From a virus: a stretch of DNA of 25,304 bases. Positions 7,742 through 15,440 of this stretch are shown piece by piece. The notes beneath the pieces were generated by a model that was not told where the DNA came from, searched no databases, and worked only from the letters and a program-made list of their open reading frames with translations. Within the stretch, counting starts at the first letter, position 1. Every line of letters begins with the position of its first letter. Location of the stretch: positions 1 to 25,304 of IMG/VR virus record IMGVR_UViG_3300010883_014317, one strand, 5' to 3'. Made by a program: the position numbers and the translations under genes.

Positions 7742-8436
7742 GTGTGCTCCCACCCCTTCGGAGACGGATGATGGTACCTTATCCCATCATTAAAACCATA
7801 AGCTGTCGGAGAAAAAACGTGCTTCTTTGTTCCCAAAACAGAATCCCCCAAACATTGCTCAAAGCACCAACGATTGGTTACTTCTACACTACTTAATCTA
7901 CTGACAATATCAGCTTTGGCTATAAATAACTGAGGCATAAAGTCCCCATTAGAATGATCTTGAAATCTACCTTCACCCTTATGATTAGGATTAAGCATGT
8001 CCTCTTCCGTCCAATGGGAGGCGTGGAAATTCTGCCCCATAGCCCTTGATACTGCTATATCGCTATCCCCCATACGGTCAATTATCCTACTTATACCATC
8101 AAGATGCACGAACTCAGTATCGCCTGTAATTCCAACAGCATAGGCAATATTATTATTTTGAGCAATCCCCTTAAAACCACAAGAAAAGTTACGAGCCATT
8201 GATCTTGCGCCTACATCAAGTCGCTCCGCTTTTGCATCTTGATTTTCCCTCACATCTAAATTAGGGAAACGAGTATACACCCCCTTGGGATGCCGCCGCA
8301 GTCTCTCTTCAATGAGGGGGTAAGGGTCTACGCCAGATTGAACTAGCTCTATGTGCGAAAACGCACTTCCCCACCTATCAAGATTCTTGACCATACAATC
8401 CACCTCATCATACATACTCACAGCGAGAGCGATCAT
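7738..8436 (-). CDS. Glycosyltransferase-like protein, paralogue A
   Basis: This is a 232-aa protein starting immediately after the TAA of the nucleotidyltransferase gene and ending in an ATGA overlap with the radical SAM gene. Recognisable blocks are SMYDEV (7-12), ELVQSGVDP, ARNFSCGF, VGITGDTEF (DxE where GT-A enzymes have DxD), SRAMGQNFHASH, GRFQDHSNGDFMPQLFIA, and VTNRWCFEQCLGD. The same blocks recur in order in the protein at 10969-11691, so the two are paralogues. The GT-A-like layout (N-terminal strand with SMYDE, acidic motif near residue 105, C-terminal WCxEQ) suggests nucleotide-sugar binding, but it matches no family I can name. Because it follows a nucleotidyltransferase, it may use the activated compound made by that enzyme. 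Confidence 0.55.
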   Translation of the reverse strand: MIALAVSMYDEVDCMVKNLDRWGSAFSHIELVQSGVDPYPLIEERLRRHPKGVYTRFPNLDVRENQDAKAERLDVGARSMARNFSCGFKGIAQNNNIAYAVGITGDTEFVHLDGISRIIDRMGDSDIAVSRAMGQNFHASHWTEEDMLNPNHKGEGRFQDHSNGDFMPQLFIAKADIVSRLSSVEVTNRWCFEQCLGDSVLGTKKHVFSPTAYGFNDGIRYHHPSPKGWEHT

Positions 8437-9180
8437 TTAGTCATACAAATGGATGTGGGTCTGTTCTATGAGTGAGCAGTTTGCGATAGTGCTCTCTAAC
8501 TCGACAGGCGTTCCCATAGGAAAAACACGCGGCACAGGGTAAGCCAACACCAGATCTCCTCGTTGTATCATTACATTATATACAGAGCCTAAATGATACT
8601 CACCCACCACAGGTTCACTGACTAACTCTTCTAAATCATCCATTAGCCTCCCGCCACTGCAAAAGTAACGAACTCCTGCTATCGCATCGCTTGTAATGGG
8701 AACTTTTTCAATCACAGACTCAACCCTCATATCCGTATCAAAATAAGCATACGACCAATTAGATTGCCTTCCTCTGAATACGGTCATTGATCCATTAGCC
8801 TCATTTCTCCTTGCGAACGAAAGAAAATGCTCTGGTACCCAATCTAATAATTGATCGGGATCGGCAATGACCACCTCATCGTCTGCTCCTATATCATCCT
8901 TCGCCGCCAACACAGTACAAGCGGCACCACTCGTCAGATGAGGCAAAGGAACCCCTATAACATCATCGGGCAAAAAAGTTGACGTTTTAAACCAATGCTG
9001 TACCCACTCCTCATGCTCACCACGATACACTACAACTGTCTTGTCCGCTATGGGAAGATTACCTATAGCCCGATCTATCATAGCCCTACCCATAACATCA
9101 ATAAAGGGCTTAGGCTCCTTATATCCCTCCGCACTAAATCGACTACCCTCTCCCGCAATAGGCAAAATGAGAGTTAGCAT
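8437..9180 (-). CDS. Nucleotidyltransferase (sugar- or alcohol-phosphate NTP transferase)
   Basis: This is a 247-aa protein. The N-terminal signature LPIAGEGSRF followed by EPKPFIDV (residues 6-28) is the GxGxR...KP nucleotide-binding loop of the NTP_transferase family (catalytic K24), and ADPDQLLDW carries the metal-binding acidic pair. These enzymes couple a sugar-1-phosphate, or a phospho-alcohol such as phosphocholine, to NTP to give an activated NDP/CDP donor. The length fits the short LicC/MurU/IspD-like type without a left-handed beta-helix. ATG 9180 was chosen with AAGGAGG 10 nt upstream; a GTG at 9189 leaves no room for a ribosome-binding site. The kinase two genes upstream could supply its phosphorylated substrate. 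Confidence 0.85.
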   Translation of the reverse strand: MLTLILPIAGEGSRFSAEGYKEPKPFIDVMGRAMIDRAIGNLPIADKTVVVYRGEHEEWVQHWFKTSTFLPDDVIGVPLPHLTSGAACTVLAAKDDIGADDEVVIADPDQLLDWVPEHFLSFARRNEANGSMTVFRGRQSNWSYAYFDTDMRVESVIEKVPITSDAIAGVRYFCSGGRLMDDLEELVSEPVVGEYHLGSVYNVMIQRGDLVLAYPVPRVFPMGTPVELESTIANCSLIEQTHIHLYD

Positions 9181-9185
9181 CCTCC

Positions 9186-10118
9186 TCACTCCTCCTTCGT
9201 GTGGCTATCAGGGTCGGGCGACGGCATGTCAAATAAGTCTTCTATTGCATGATATGAAGTGTGCAACATAACCTGCTTCGCGCCAAAATCCGCAGTAGAC
9301 GCATCGCTCACATTCTGAAAGGGGTCTTCCATTTTCTTCCGAATGACATACAAGCCCCTATCGTCGGCATTCCCAAAGTAGCTGTGCGGGTCATCTTCGC
9401 TCGGCGTTCCTGTAAATAACATAGTGTCATATTGCGGAAAACTTTTCTCAATAATCCTATGTAACTCTTCACCCGTATTGAGAAATTGCGTGTCGTGAAA
9501 AACCACCACCCCGCCCTCTACGATGTAAGGCTCAATCATAAGGAACTCGTACAGGGCCAATCGTTTCCATGAGTCAATTAATGCAAAATCTACCTGTTTT
9601 ACTTTATCCAAAAGATTCTGCAACCCACCCGTGTCACTACGCTCTTTGATGCACTCCACGTAGGGATGATTCATAATCTCAGGAGCAATAAGCTTGTCTT
9701 CGGGGTCGAAGCTGTAAACCTTGCCCTTCCCCCAAGTTTCACACGCTTTTGCTAGAAACAATGTGGAATACCCGTAAAAAGTGCCCGTTTCAATTATAAC
9801 ATCGGGATGCACATTAAGGGCTAAGGCAAATAGGAGAATCCCCGTATGAGGATGAACACCCCCCGCTGAGTACGGGATCTCATGCTTGAAATCCAAATCA
9901 AACGAATGAAACAACCCCTCGGCGATATGATGCACAAAAGGCCCAAAGTCCTGTCCGTCAGGATAAGACACCCCAATAGGCTTAGAGGTCATCATCCCCC
10001 GATCATCACAATCGGGTTGCTTTGTCCCATCGGGCGGCATCTGCTCCCCATCTATAGAGTGGGGTAGTGGGTAAGGCCCCTCTGTAAATGTCCTTTTTTT
10101 GTAGCCTATTTTTTTCAC
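9186..10118 (-). CDS. Class I SAM-dependent methyltransferase (Methyltransf_24-like)
   Basis: This is a 310-aa protein. The Rossmann SAM-binding segment is VIIETGTFYGYSTLFLAKA (107-125, motif I ExGxxxGxS), followed by KVYSFDPED (133-141, acidic residue for the ribose), VDFALIDSW (176-184) and EGGVVVFHDT (201-210). This 'IDG/IDS ... vvFHDt' layout is that of the O-methyltransferase family common in polysaccharide clusters (CmcI/Methyltransf_24). The start is GTG 10118, with AAGGA 8 nt upstream, overlapping the kinase stop by 4 nt. The N-terminal 60 residues and the C-terminal 60 have no recognised motif. It probably methylates a sugar or another cassette product, in the cytoplasm. Confidence 0.85.
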   Translation of the reverse strand: MKKIGYKKRTFTEGPYPLPHSIDGEQMPPDGTKQPDCDDRGMMTSKPIGVSYPDGQDFGPFVHHIAEGLFHSFDLDFKHEIPYSAGGVHPHTGILLFALALNVHPDVIIETGTFYGYSTLFLAKACETWGKGKVYSFDPEDKLIAPEIMNHPYVECIKERSDTGGLQNLLDKVKQVDFALIDSWKRLALYEFLMIEPYIVEGGVVVFHDTQFLNTGEELHRIIEKSFPQYDTMLFTGTPSEDDPHSYFGNADDRGLYVIRKKMEDPFQNVSDASTADFGAKQVMLHTSYHAIEDLFDMPSPDPDSHTKEE

Positions 10119-10972
10119 ATCAATAGTCCTTTGGGTCTGAGGGGGCTTCCTTTAAGATATTGTTTTAGTAGCGTTACAGCCATGCTGAGTAATTGAAATT
10201 GCTGAATAGATGTGTGGCAATAGGGTATGATTCGGGATAGTGTCGTTGCCAGATATAAGACTAATCTATGCTTACAGCACTCCACGTTGTCCAAGACCAC
10301 CTCGGCAAAACGCAACTGCTTCCGCAAGGGAGGCCGTATGGCAATAGCTGAGCGCACCTCTTTCCAGTGGCACAAGGTGCTTTGCATCAGCTTAGCCACA
10401 TCCCAATAGAAATTGTCGAACTCTTGGCAAAGTGGATCAATTAACGTAATTCTGGTTCCATCGTAAAAGATGTTGTCCATAGCCATATCGCCGTGCGAGA
10501 ATGTGGGCTTTTGTGTGGATGTAAGGTCTACCAATTCAACTAGCTTAGCGTACTCATCTGCCTTGGGCCAATTGTAATCGCCTACGTATTCACAGGCTCG
10601 GTGCAATTTGTGCTTGATAAATTCATTCTCACTATCTTGCTGACCGTCGAGTGGAGCATTCGCAGAAAATTGGTTGATTACACAAGACAGCTTATTCGCC
10701 ACGATCACCACATCTTCATGGCCCATGTCTGGTAAAATGTCCTCCAAGCGCGGAACATCAATGCGCCCCATCTCGTAGCACAACGCACCCCGCTCGTTTA
10801 CATAGCTACGGATAATATGCGGCACATCAAATAAATTGCTGAACTCACGCGCCATATATCGAATACGTAAGATCTCGTTCTCTACCTTTTGATTCTGCTC
10901 GGGGCCAGCCGCTACTTTTACTACGTAGTTTTTATGCCATATGATGGACCCACCCGAAAACCCTTGGGTCAC
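10115..10972 (-). CDS. APH/choline-kinase-like small-molecule kinase
   Basis: This is a 285-aa protein with the aminoglycoside-phosphotransferase/choline-kinase fold motifs: N-lobe Lys in YVVKVAAG (K19), a Glu in VENEILRIR, Brenner motif SHGDMAMDN (H160, D162, N167) and the metal-binding LIDPL (D179, DFG equivalent). Kinases of this type in surface-polysaccharide clusters phosphorylate choline, ethanolamine-like alcohols or sugars (LicA-like). The start GTG 10972 makes a 4-nt GTGA overlap with the upstream stop. The nearby nucleotidyltransferase supports a kinase-then-nucleotidyltransferase activation route. Antibiotic resistance is unlikely given the context. Confidence 0.82.
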   Translation of the reverse strand: MTQGFSGGSIIWHKNYVVKVAAGPEQNQKVENEILRIRYMAREFSNLFDVPHIIRSYVNERGALCYEMGRIDVPRLEDILPDMGHEDVVIVANKLSCVINQFSANAPLDGQQDSENEFIKHKLHRACEYVGDYNWPKADEYAKLVELVDLTSTQKPTFSHGDMAMDNIFYDGTRITLIDPLCQEFDNFYWDVAKLMQSTLCHWKEVRSAIAIRPPLRKQLRFAEVVLDNVECCKHRLVLYLATTLSRIIPYCHTSIQQFQLLSMAVTLLKQYLKGSPLRPKGLLM

Positions 10973-11691
10973 TGCGAGTACATCTCATCGCTTGCATAGT
11001 TGTATACAACTCCATCGGCAAACCCAAATGCCTCCCACGAAAAAACATAAGGCAATCCTTTATGTTTATTCATTACATCAGCCAAACACTGCTCCGAGCA
11101 CCACTTATTCGTCACTTGAATGCCACTAAACGCATCTACTAAATCCTTGCCGACAATAAACATCTGCGGCAGAAAATCATCATTAGATGAATCTTGTAGC
11201 CTACCTCCCCCCTCGCCTCCAGACTCAAAGTGATCCAATGTAAGATCCGCACGATGGAAAGACTGACCCAATGCCCTTGAGCAACCTACACTACATCCTT
11301 TTTCAATCATGGCATCTATAATTGTATCTATCCCCCACAAATTCCAAAGCAATGTACCACCCGTAATACAAACCAAGTAATCTACATTTATTGCTTCGCC
11401 GACATTCGCCTTTTTGTAGCCCCCAAACAGATGAGAATAATTTCTGCATACCGCCTTTGAGGTTAGCTCCCAACCCGATCCATTTTCCCCTAAATACTTA
11501 AGCGTCTTATACTTGCATACAGCTTCCGCAGAAGTTAATAATCTACCCACCTCATCTGCCTTGCGATCTCCAGATTGAACAATTCCAACATACTTACAAT
11601 CATTTACTACGTTCGTAAGGGTGTTGCATACTGTGCTTACCTCGTCGTACATTGAAACCAACAAGCCGATGTTTTTTTTGAACTCAAACAT
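10969..11691 (-). CDS. Glycosyltransferase-like protein, paralogue B
   Basis: This is a 240-aa protein. ATG 11691 was chosen over TTG 11697 because AAGGA lies 8 nt upstream. It repeats the blocks of the protein at 7738-8436 in order: SMYDEV, GIVQSGD, CRNYSHLFGG, VCITGGTL, SRALGQSFHRAD, GRLQDSSNDDFLPQMFIVG, VTNKWCSEQCLADV, and AFGFADGVVYN. At the place where paralogue A has ITGDTEF this protein has ITGGTLL, so the acidic pair is missing. B may therefore bind a donor differently or be non-catalytic. It lies directly upstream of the kinase gene with a 4-nt overlap. Confidence 0.55.
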   Translation of the reverse strand: MFEFKKNIGLLVSMYDEVSTVCNTLTNVVNDCKYVGIVQSGDRKADEVGRLLTSAEAVCKYKTLKYLGENGSGWELTSKAVCRNYSHLFGGYKKANVGEAINVDYLVCITGGTLLWNLWGIDTIIDAMIEKGCSVGCSRALGQSFHRADLTLDHFESGGEGGGRLQDSSNDDFLPQMFIVGKDLVDAFSGIQVTNKWCSEQCLADVMNKHKGLPYVFSWEAFGFADGVVYNYASDEMYSQ

Positions 11692-11693
11692 TA

Positions 11694-11906
11694 TCAACTT
11701 CCTTCAATTGTATACGGATAGCGGCTCCACACCCTTAGATCAGACTTTGTGTATCTTTTATTGAACTCATCCTCGCTCACTTTCAATTCTTGCCCCGTAT
11801 CTATAAACAAAAGCACTCTCTGGTTTCCCAACCTGTCCCGGTCCTTAACGAATACAGAAAACCCATCATCACGATAGTAAAGACGCACAAGCCTTTTTCG
11901 GCTCAT
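11694..11906 (-). CDS. Small basic protein, unknown
   Basis: This is a 70-aa protein, MSRKRLVRLYYRDDGFSVFV at the N-terminus, rich in Arg/Lys and beta-prone. Its ATG makes a 4-nt overlap with the holin stop and its TGA is 2 nt before the next start, so it is a real link in the operon. There is no membrane segment, no Cys and no known motif. It sits between the holin and paralogue B. Confidence 0.6.
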   Translation of the reverse strand: MSRKRLVRLYYRDDGFSVFVKDRDRLGNQRVLLFIDTGQELKVSEDEFNKRYTKSDLRVWSRYPYTIEGS

Positions 11907-12349
11907 CCATTAATAGCCTTGATCAATGAACTGTCTTCAGCCTTCCCTTTTCCACGAAACTTTTCCGCGCTCCTACCGACAACCCAGACGCTCACAACGC
12001 CTCCCCATGCAATCCAGAATTGATCCGGTAGTTCTGGTATTTCACTGAACATATTCACTATGTGATGTATAGTTATCAGAGCCATTCCCCAATAAACCAC
12101 GGTCGGCCTTGCGCGCTTGGTAAAGTTATCCCCCTGTGCCATCTCAGCAGAGATAACCTCTTGCGTCATGGTCATTCGCTGTCTAAACGTCTGCTCTACT
12201 TGATTTTCTTTTTCCTGTAGAATCCTCTGCATCTCAAGGTCAAACTCTTTTTTAGCATTGGGATCTCCAATAAACTTTTCAGCTACACTTTTTATTGTCC
12301 CAAGCGTGTCTCCAGTAAGCAAACCAGCAACACTCGACAGAATATTCAT
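11903..12349 (-). CDS. Holin, 3TM-type family
   Basis: This is a 148-aa protein. ATG 12349 (ATGA overlap with the upstream stop, GGGAG 8 nt before) was chosen; a longer open frame to 12427 lacks support. After an amphipathic N-terminal half with a charged helix (about 31-75), the block FTKRARPTVVYWGMALITI (76-94) and FWIAWGGVVSVWVVGRSAEK (111-130) gives two clear membrane spans. They carry the 'RP..vy.g......W....GR.aeK' pattern of the phage Holin_3TM family. Such proteins permeabilise the inner membrane to start lysis. It is unusual that it lies inside the glycan operon, more than 6 kb from the endolysin and under different transcription. Confidence 0.78.
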   Translation of the reverse strand: MNILSSVAGLLTGDTLGTIKSVAEKFIGDPNAKKEFDLEMQRILQEKENQVEQTFRQRMTMTQEVISAEMAQGDNFTKRARPTVVYWGMALITIHHIVNMFSEIPELPDQFWIAWGGVVSVWVVGRSAEKFRGKGKAEDSSLIKAING

Positions 12350-12978
12350 TTGAAAAACTCCCTTGCCTCTTCGTAGAAGTCCGTGCAAATCCCAACAAAA
12401 TGCGAATCGTCTTTCACCATCCTCCAATGAGCATGTAGATAAGACTCATCCCCTATCGCCCACTTTTTAACATCAGCCCCTAAGTGAAGCTCCGGTGACA
12501 CATAGTAATGAGGAACCTTCCCAGTAGAGTTGGACGATGGCATCTTGCTTATCATTAAATCATTTTTTTCTCTTTTATTCCACTCCCACCGATCAGACCA
12601 TATCCCACAATTCGTTGAGTAAGGGCTTACATCCTCCTCAAGATCACTGTATCTATCCATGACATTACCACCCCACGCCGCATAGCTCATCCTGCATGGG
12701 TACGGCATATTGAAAGCAAACCACCTATCTTCCCCCACTGTCGAGTTCATAATATTAGCTATTACTCGCTCGTTTCCATCAGACTTGATATTCAATGCAT
12801 ACATGCTATAATTTGGATACCTTAAGATCCAATCAAGCACTCCTACACTATTATCTCCTACGATGGGGTCGCGCGATAGGCGAGGCGCACCCTGAGAGTC
12901 TCGCACATCTATCTCCACTCCAAGACTACAATCAAGATTCTCGGTTATGGTCTGTGCGCCGTGAGCAAGTACGATCAC
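12346..12978 (-). CDS. GDPD-like phosphodiesterase with altered active-site histidine
   Basis: This is a 210-aa protein starting at GTG 12978. The N-terminus reads IVLAHGAQTITEN (H6, E13, N14), then VEIDVRDSQG (E22, D24) and LSRDPI (R36, D37). This is the glycerophosphodiester phosphodiesterase TIM-barrel pattern HRG...EN...E.DV...HD. The first His and the metal-binding Glu/Asp are present, but the second catalytic His of the HD pair is Arg. Later segments YALNIKSDGN and GIWSDRWEWN resemble the short GDPD-like proteins found in polysaccharide clusters. It could hydrolyse or transfer a phosphodiester (glycerol- or choline-phosphate), or have lost hydrolysis. No signal peptide is seen, so the protein is probably cytoplasmic. 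Confidence 0.65.
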   Translation of the reverse strand: MIVLAHGAQTITENLDCSLGVEIDVRDSQGAPRLSRDPIVGDNSVGVLDWILRYPNYSMYALNIKSDGNERVIANIMNSTVGEDRWFAFNMPYPCRMSYAAWGGNVMDRYSDLEEDVSPYSTNCGIWSDRWEWNKREKNDLMISKMPSSNSTGKVPHYYVSPELHLGADVKKWAIGDESYLHAHWRMVKDDSHFVGICTDFYEEAREFFK

Positions 12979-12984
12979 TGCAAC

Positions 12985-13176
12985 TTACTCAACATCCTTA
13001 TTTTTCACAGCAGTCAGCGCGTGTATTTGACCCGCTATATTACAGTATACTGGGTCGGCATTTGCGATCACATTGAGCCTCTCCTGTTGCTTGATTTTCA
13101 ATTCCTCTATGGCACCGTCTATGGTGAGCGCGCCAACTTCATCTACTTCATCTACTTCATTTACTTCATTACCCAT
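12985..13176 (-). CDS. Small acidic protein with Glu-Val repeats, unknown
   Basis: This is a 63-aa protein. ATG 13176 was chosen because GGAGGTG lies 6 nt upstream; the longer frame to 13266 lies inside the preceding gene. The N-terminus is four triplets ending in EV (NEVNEVDEVDEV), produced by four near-identical 9-bp units. A predicted helical body follows (DGAIEELKIKQQERLNVIAN) and a short tail. It is probably soluble and may oligomerise. It lies 6 nt before the GDPD-like gene. No family is recognised. Confidence 0.62.
   Translation of the reverse strand: MGNEVNEVDEVDEVGALTIDGAIEELKIKQQERLNVIANADPVYCNIAGQIHALTAVKNKDVE
13136..13171. repeat. Four tandem 9-bp units inside a coding region
   Basis: The plus strand reads ACTTCATCT, ACTTCATCT, ACTTCATTT, ACTTCATTA in direct succession. 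They encode the (N/D)EV triplets at the N-terminus of the 63-aa protein. Nine-base units keep the frame, so copy-number change would only lengthen or shorten the acidic N-terminus. Confidence 0.85.
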
Positions 13177-13189
13177 ATCAACACCTCCA

Positions 13190-14071
13190 TTAAAGATTAT
13201 TTTGCATGTCCCTTGACTCACCTTGAACAAGGTGGTACGAGATCGACCGTGGGCATAGGTACCCAACTACTCCAGAATCATAAATCTTGTCCATGTACGA
13301 AACATCGCCAGTAACACCTTCTTCGTTTACCTCATCCGACAATGGCCCAAACTCTTCCCATAGTTTTTTTCCTTGGAGCCATGTCACTCCATCTGGTCTT
13401 TTCTGTGAGCCTCTTGATGGATGGCGATAGTACAAGCCGCACATATCCCCCCGTATCCCTAACTCGTTATCATACCTATGTATCTGACTATTGGCATACG
13501 AATCGAATCTTATTGCATCAAAGTCATCGGGCGTATGACCCCACTGCTTCGTCTCATGCCTTGAACTCCGCGCAAGATCAGACTCGACTGTCCAACAGTG
13601 ATACACCCCATTTGGATGCTTCCGCTCACACTCAACTAACGCACGAAGCCAGTTATCGCTAAAAAACTGGTCACTCCCCATACGAGCTACATACTTCGTC
13701 TTTGCCTCAGAGTAGCCGAGATTCCAACAAGCGTATAGGTTTTCCAAAAACCAACCCGTATCAACTACTGGCGTAGGGCGTTCTGTTCCAAAGTCAACAG
13801 GCCAATCTGGTTGCTCAACTTTTTTATATCTTTTCTCAGTTGCACGATACGGGACATACTTTATATCATATCCCAATAACTCTTGCCCCTTCACCCACTC
13901 ATGTATTTTCTCGTGCCCATTGCCATCAGACTCATTGATCCAATTAACAATAACCCACTTGTGATCAAATCCAGCCCTGTCCCTCGCATTAGTCACGCAC
14001 CAATCCAATAGTTTTACATCGCGTGAAATTATAGTGTAGCAAGTAACGTCAGTGCGCGTATCAAATTTCAT
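13190..14071 (-). CDS. Glycosyltransferase, GT-A-like
   Basis: This is a 293-aa protein. It starts with TCYTIISRDVKLLDWCVTNA (10-29), a typical GT-A N-terminal strand-helix. It then has ENLYACWNLGYSEAKTKYVA (about 109-128) followed by RMGSDQFFSDNWL, where the acidic SDQ replaces the DxD that binds metal and the sugar nucleotide. The C-terminal half has GVYHCWTVESD and a late GDVSYMDKIY, compatible with acceptor binding. This architecture is that of family-2-like glycosyltransferases, without a transmembrane anchor. The start is ATG 14071, overlapping the methyltransferase stop by 4 nt. Donor and acceptor are unknown. Confidence 0.65.
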   Translation of the reverse strand: MKFDTRTDVTCYTIISRDVKLLDWCVTNARDRAGFDHKWVIVNWINESDGNGHEKIHEWVKGQELLGYDIKYVPYRATEKRYKKVEQPDWPVDFGTERPTPVVDTGWFLENLYACWNLGYSEAKTKYVARMGSDQFFSDNWLRALVECERKHPNGVYHCWTVESDLARSSRHETKQWGHTPDDFDAIRFDSYANSQIHRYDNELGIRGDMCGLYYRHPSRGSQKRPDGVTWLQGKKLWEEFGPLSDEVNEEGVTGDVSYMDKIYDSGVVGYLCPRSISYHLVQGESRDMQNNL

Positions 14072-14541
14072 AGGTCTACAACTTTTTCTTTAATTGTTGT
14101 TAGCTGATAGTGCGCGTTTTCTGTTTCTGGGTTTCTTTGATACTCAGTTTTGAACTCGCCGCTTATGCCATACATCGGGCCGCGCTCTATGATATATTCC
14201 CCATCCTTCTTTTCCCACATCTGGAATGACCACTCATCCCAATCTTTTTTCTTATGTGTGTAATCCTTGCCACAATTAGGCGATCCAAGCGCAGGGACTT
14301 CTACATACACTTTTACACCATGCTTACAGACACGCCACATCTCATCAACAATAAATATCAAATCCTCACCGTCAAAGTGCTCCAGTATGTGCTTTGCCAT
14401 TATCCCATCTATGCTACTATCGGCAAAAGGCAACCCCCTCCGCAGATCACGCACTATGTCAACGCCATCGAACTCCCAACGATCTATCCCTGTAAATCCT
14501 TGATTCTTATTTGGGCCACAACCCAAATCAAGCATAATCAT
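14068..14541 (-). CDS. Class I SAM-dependent methyltransferase (Methyltransf_11-like)
   Basis: This is a 157-aa protein. It starts directly at motif I, LDLGCGPNKNQGFTGID (4-20), followed by DIVRDLRRGLPFADSSIDGI (28-47) and the post-motif segment KHILEHF (50-56), then VDEMWRVCKHGVKVYVEVPA. These are textbook motifs of the small Methyltransf_11 group. The enzyme is short, ending after a PALGSPNCGKDY region, so it is a minimal form. Its ATG makes a 4-nt ATGA overlap with the glycosyltransferase upstream. It probably methylates a cassette sugar; protein or lipid acceptors are possible. Confidence 0.88.
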   Translation of the reverse strand: MIMLDLGCGPNKNQGFTGIDRWEFDGVDIVRDLRRGLPFADSSIDGIMAKHILEHFDGEDLIFIVDEMWRVCKHGVKVYVEVPALGSPNCGKDYTHKKKDWDEWSFQMWEKKDGEYIIERGPMYGISGEFKTEYQRNPETENAHYQLTTIKEKVVDL

Positions 14542-15440
14542 ACTTTGCCTTTATTCCTTTTTATCCGATCCACAAAAGACAACAACTGACCTGCGTAGTT
14601 GTCCCACGACAGATGATCGACTAAGTACCTCCTATTAAACAGTCTCCCCAGAGCCTTCTTAATAAGTATCTCTCTAAGCCCATCCGCATCACCACTCACA
14701 AACATATGATGATCATTATCCTCAGACTTGCCCAAGAAGTCGGGAACAAACCCAACGTCAGCCGCTATCACTGGAACTCCACAAGCCAACGCCTCAAGTA
14801 ATGCCATAGGACCACCCTCCCATAAGGAAGGGATTAGTAGATAGTCTATGGTGTGGTAGAATGACTGATATGAGTCATAGTCTTCGTTTTCATCAGTAAA
14901 AATATTATGCCCCTCGAAAGACGAGACATCCCAACCCTTACCCTTAAACAGCAGTGAGAAGTGATCTCTTAAATCGGAAGGCATCCCACTGCTCCAAACT
15001 TTTTGTAAAAATCCATCTCCCTTGCCCTCAAACCCCCCACGTTGCGCCACACCCAAGATCAAGGGACGGAGTCTAAAGTCCCTGACATCACCGGGGGGAC
15101 AAACAATCATTTGATCTTCATTGTACCACTTCTCTCTCAAGAATACTTGGTGGTATCTATTGCACATATGCACAATGCCATCAAGATCATCCCACCCACC
15201 CCTAAATGAGCTTATGTCATCACCATCAAGATGCGTGAACATCCCAATATGTGTAGCGTTATTTAGTCTCCGTCTTATTAGTGGGTTCCAACAATTCTGA
15301 ACATCTACATAATAGTAGGCATCTAAGTCTGTTGGTATTTCGTTGGTGTGCAGTGAGAACACTTCGCTACATGCCGCTATTTTCTTGGCAATGGAAGTGA
15401 GAATCCACCCACTATCTGGATGGACAATTCCTACTCTCAC
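14538..15440 (-). CDS. Glycosyltransferase family 4-like (GT-B fold)
   Basis: This protein is about 300 aa. The start chosen is GTG 15440, which makes a GTGA 4-nt overlap with the stop of the 38-aa membrane peptide; an in-frame TTG at 15452 would be the alternative. The C-terminal domain contains LIPSLWEGGPMALLEALACG followed by VPVIAADVGFVPDFL, the E-x7-E type donor-binding region of GT4 retaining glycosyltransferases. The N-terminal half (VGIVHPDSGWILTSIAKKIA and HIGMFTHLDGDD) is the acceptor Rossmann domain. The protein is short for GT4 (usually 350-400 aa), with a compressed N-domain. It acts in the cytoplasm on NDP-sugars. Confidence 0.85.
   Translation of the reverse strand: MRVGIVHPDSGWILTSIAKKIAACSEVFSLHTNEIPTDLDAYYYVDVQNCWNPLIRRRLNNATHIGMFTHLDGDDISSFRGGWDDLDGIVHMCNRYHQVFLREKWYNEDQMIVCPPGDVRDFRLRPLILGVAQRGGFEGKGDGFLQKVWSSGMPSDLRDHFSLLFKGKGWDVSSFEGHNIFTDENEDYDSYQSFYHTIDYLLIPSLWEGGPMALLEALACGVPVIAADVGFVPDFLGKSEDNDHHMFVSGDADGLREILIKKALGRLFNRRYLVDHLSWDNYAGQLLSFVDRIKRNKGKV

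Noticed and set aside
10115-10972. Aminoglycoside resistance gene
   Set aside because: The APH fold is shared by many small-molecule kinases; the glycan setting and coupling to biosynthetic genes argue against resistance.
13136-13171. CRISPR-like array
   Set aside because: The units are 9 bp, contiguous and without spacers, and encode a protein segment.
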